From Clostridia bacterium (GTDB lineage Bacteria; Bacillota; Clostridia; Oscillospirales; Acutalibacteraceae): a stretch of DNA of 64,000 nt. Of the stretch, positions 63,692 to 64,000 are shown piece after piece (the first letter of the stretch is position 1; each line of letters starts with the position of its first letter). Location: assembly GCA_017942105.1 (NCBI GenBank), contig JAGAVE010000053.1:20659-84658 (forward strand), in the 5' to 3' direction. The notes beneath the pieces were generated by a model, which saw nothing but the letters and a program-made list of their open reading frames with translations, did no database searches and was not told where the DNA came from. Position numbers and translations under genes: made by a program.

Positions 63692-64000
63692 TTAATCGTT
63701 ATTCTGACCATCGTCACCTGAAGAAGGCTGCGTTCTTGTTTCATCTTCATCCGAACCGGTCGGAAGTGTCGGGAACTGGATGGACGGAAGTGTCGGCAAT
63801 GTAGGCAATGTGTAGCTTGGGTCAGTCACGCCTGAACTTGAAGGTTCTGTCGACTGAGTAGACTCGTCCTCGTCTGTGTATCCGTTACCGCCTGATGTTG
63901 AAGAATTGCTACCGCCTGAACTTCCGGAATTTCCGGAGTTACCTGAACTGCCACCGGAATTCAAATTACTGATAAGATCAAGTGCTGTTGTACGGTTCGG
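63692..64000 (-). CDS. C-terminal end of a Ser/Gly/Pro-rich protein, cut by window edge
   Basis: The open frame runs off the right edge, so only the last 102 codons are seen. The visible part starts PNRTTALDLISNL, then a Ser/Gly/Asn-rich stretch, an acidic Thr/Ser stretch and a PTLPTLPSIQFPTLPTG section, ending in Asp/Asn. This low-complexity tail is typical of extracellular linkers at the end of cell-wall or membrane enzymes such as penicillin-binding proteins, but no domain is visible. The identity must come from the neighbouring sequence. Confidence 0.7.
   Translation of the reverse strand, partial: PNRTTALDLISNLNSGGSSGNSGNSGSSGGSNSSTSGGNGYTDEDESTQSTEPSSSGVTDPSYTLPTLPTLPSIQFPTLPTGSDEDETRTQPSSGDDGQNND

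Noticed and set aside
1-64000. tRNA, rRNA, CRISPR, insertion sequence or prophage
   Set aside because: No direct-repeat arrays, transposase-like proteins, integrases or clover-leaf sequences were noticed; gaps between genes are almost all shorter than 200 bases.

Overview
The window looks like a chromosomal segment of a low-GC Gram-positive anaerobe of the class Clostridia, most likely Ruminococcaceae/Oscillospirales. The supports are AT-rich DNA, strong GGAGG-type ribosome binding sites, gene orders shared with Bacillus and Clostridia, and a set of endospore genes: spoIIR, spoVM, spoIVA, a GerW/YtfJ family gene, a dacF-like carboxypeptidase and a SpoIIIE/FtsK translocase. The genus cannot be fixed from this sequence alone. 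Almost everything is on the minus strand; only two genes (51644 and 55702) run on plus. I saw no rRNA, tRNA, insertion sequence, prophage or CRISPR array.

Layout from left to right, with minus-strand transcription running right to left. (1) 1-1941: end of a sugar-uptake operon with a GPH-type symporter and a ChbG/YdjC deacetylase, behind a promoter whose spacer is a perfect inverted repeat. (2) 2082-2690: spoIIR, whose ribosome binding site lies in a hairpin. (3) 2743-11891: a unit of metallophosphoesterase, MMPL exporter, lipoprotein, GT2 glycosyltransferase, small unknown protein, GH2 glycosidase and WYL regulator. (4) 11987-36059: a superoperon of 28 genes in about 24 kb, including two too small for ordinary gene callers (spoVM and a 50-residue membrane protein). 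It merges the yicC-remA-gmk-rpoZ-priA-def-fmt-rsmB-rlmN-prpC-prkC-rsgA-spoVM block with the scpA-scpB-ytfI-ytfJ-dacF-rluB block and starts with a lipoprotein and a two-component system. (5) 36233-51480: ftsK, ygiQ-like, a metallo-beta-lactamase-fold lipoprotein, alaS, hit, a phosphoribosyltransferase, comEC, holA, rnmV, ispF, then cdaA-cdaR from their own promoter. (6) 51545-56687: carbohydrate and housekeeping genes (aldose epimerase, LRR protein, GH13 glucosidase, hydroxyacid dehydrogenase). (7) 56693-58177: spoIVA. (8) 58301-60901: a T-box leader in front of a three-domain protein that fuses an XRE helix-turn-helix, a cupin and an acyl-CoA synthetase. (9) 60908-64000: a sugar isomerase-like gene, an ABC-F protein and the end of a low-complexity protein.

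The most unusual item is the T-box. T-boxes sense uncharged tRNA and normally control aminoacyl-tRNA synthetases, amino acid biosynthesis or amino acid uptake. Here the only gene before the next terminator is an acyl-CoA ligase that carries its own regulator domains. The best-register specifier triplet is GUA (valine), although the specifier loop is atypical. A testable idea is that the cell activates a short-chain carboxylate such as isobutyrate when an amino acid such as valine runs low, feeding reductive carboxylation to the amino acid.

Other points worth a look: spoVM with a TTG start hidden before a terminator; a small membrane protein whose ribosome binding site is part of a terminator-like hairpin; the spoIIR leader hairpin; and a ComEC whose C-terminal hydrolase domain is degenerate, with a separate ComEC-like hydrolase lipoprotein in the same operon.
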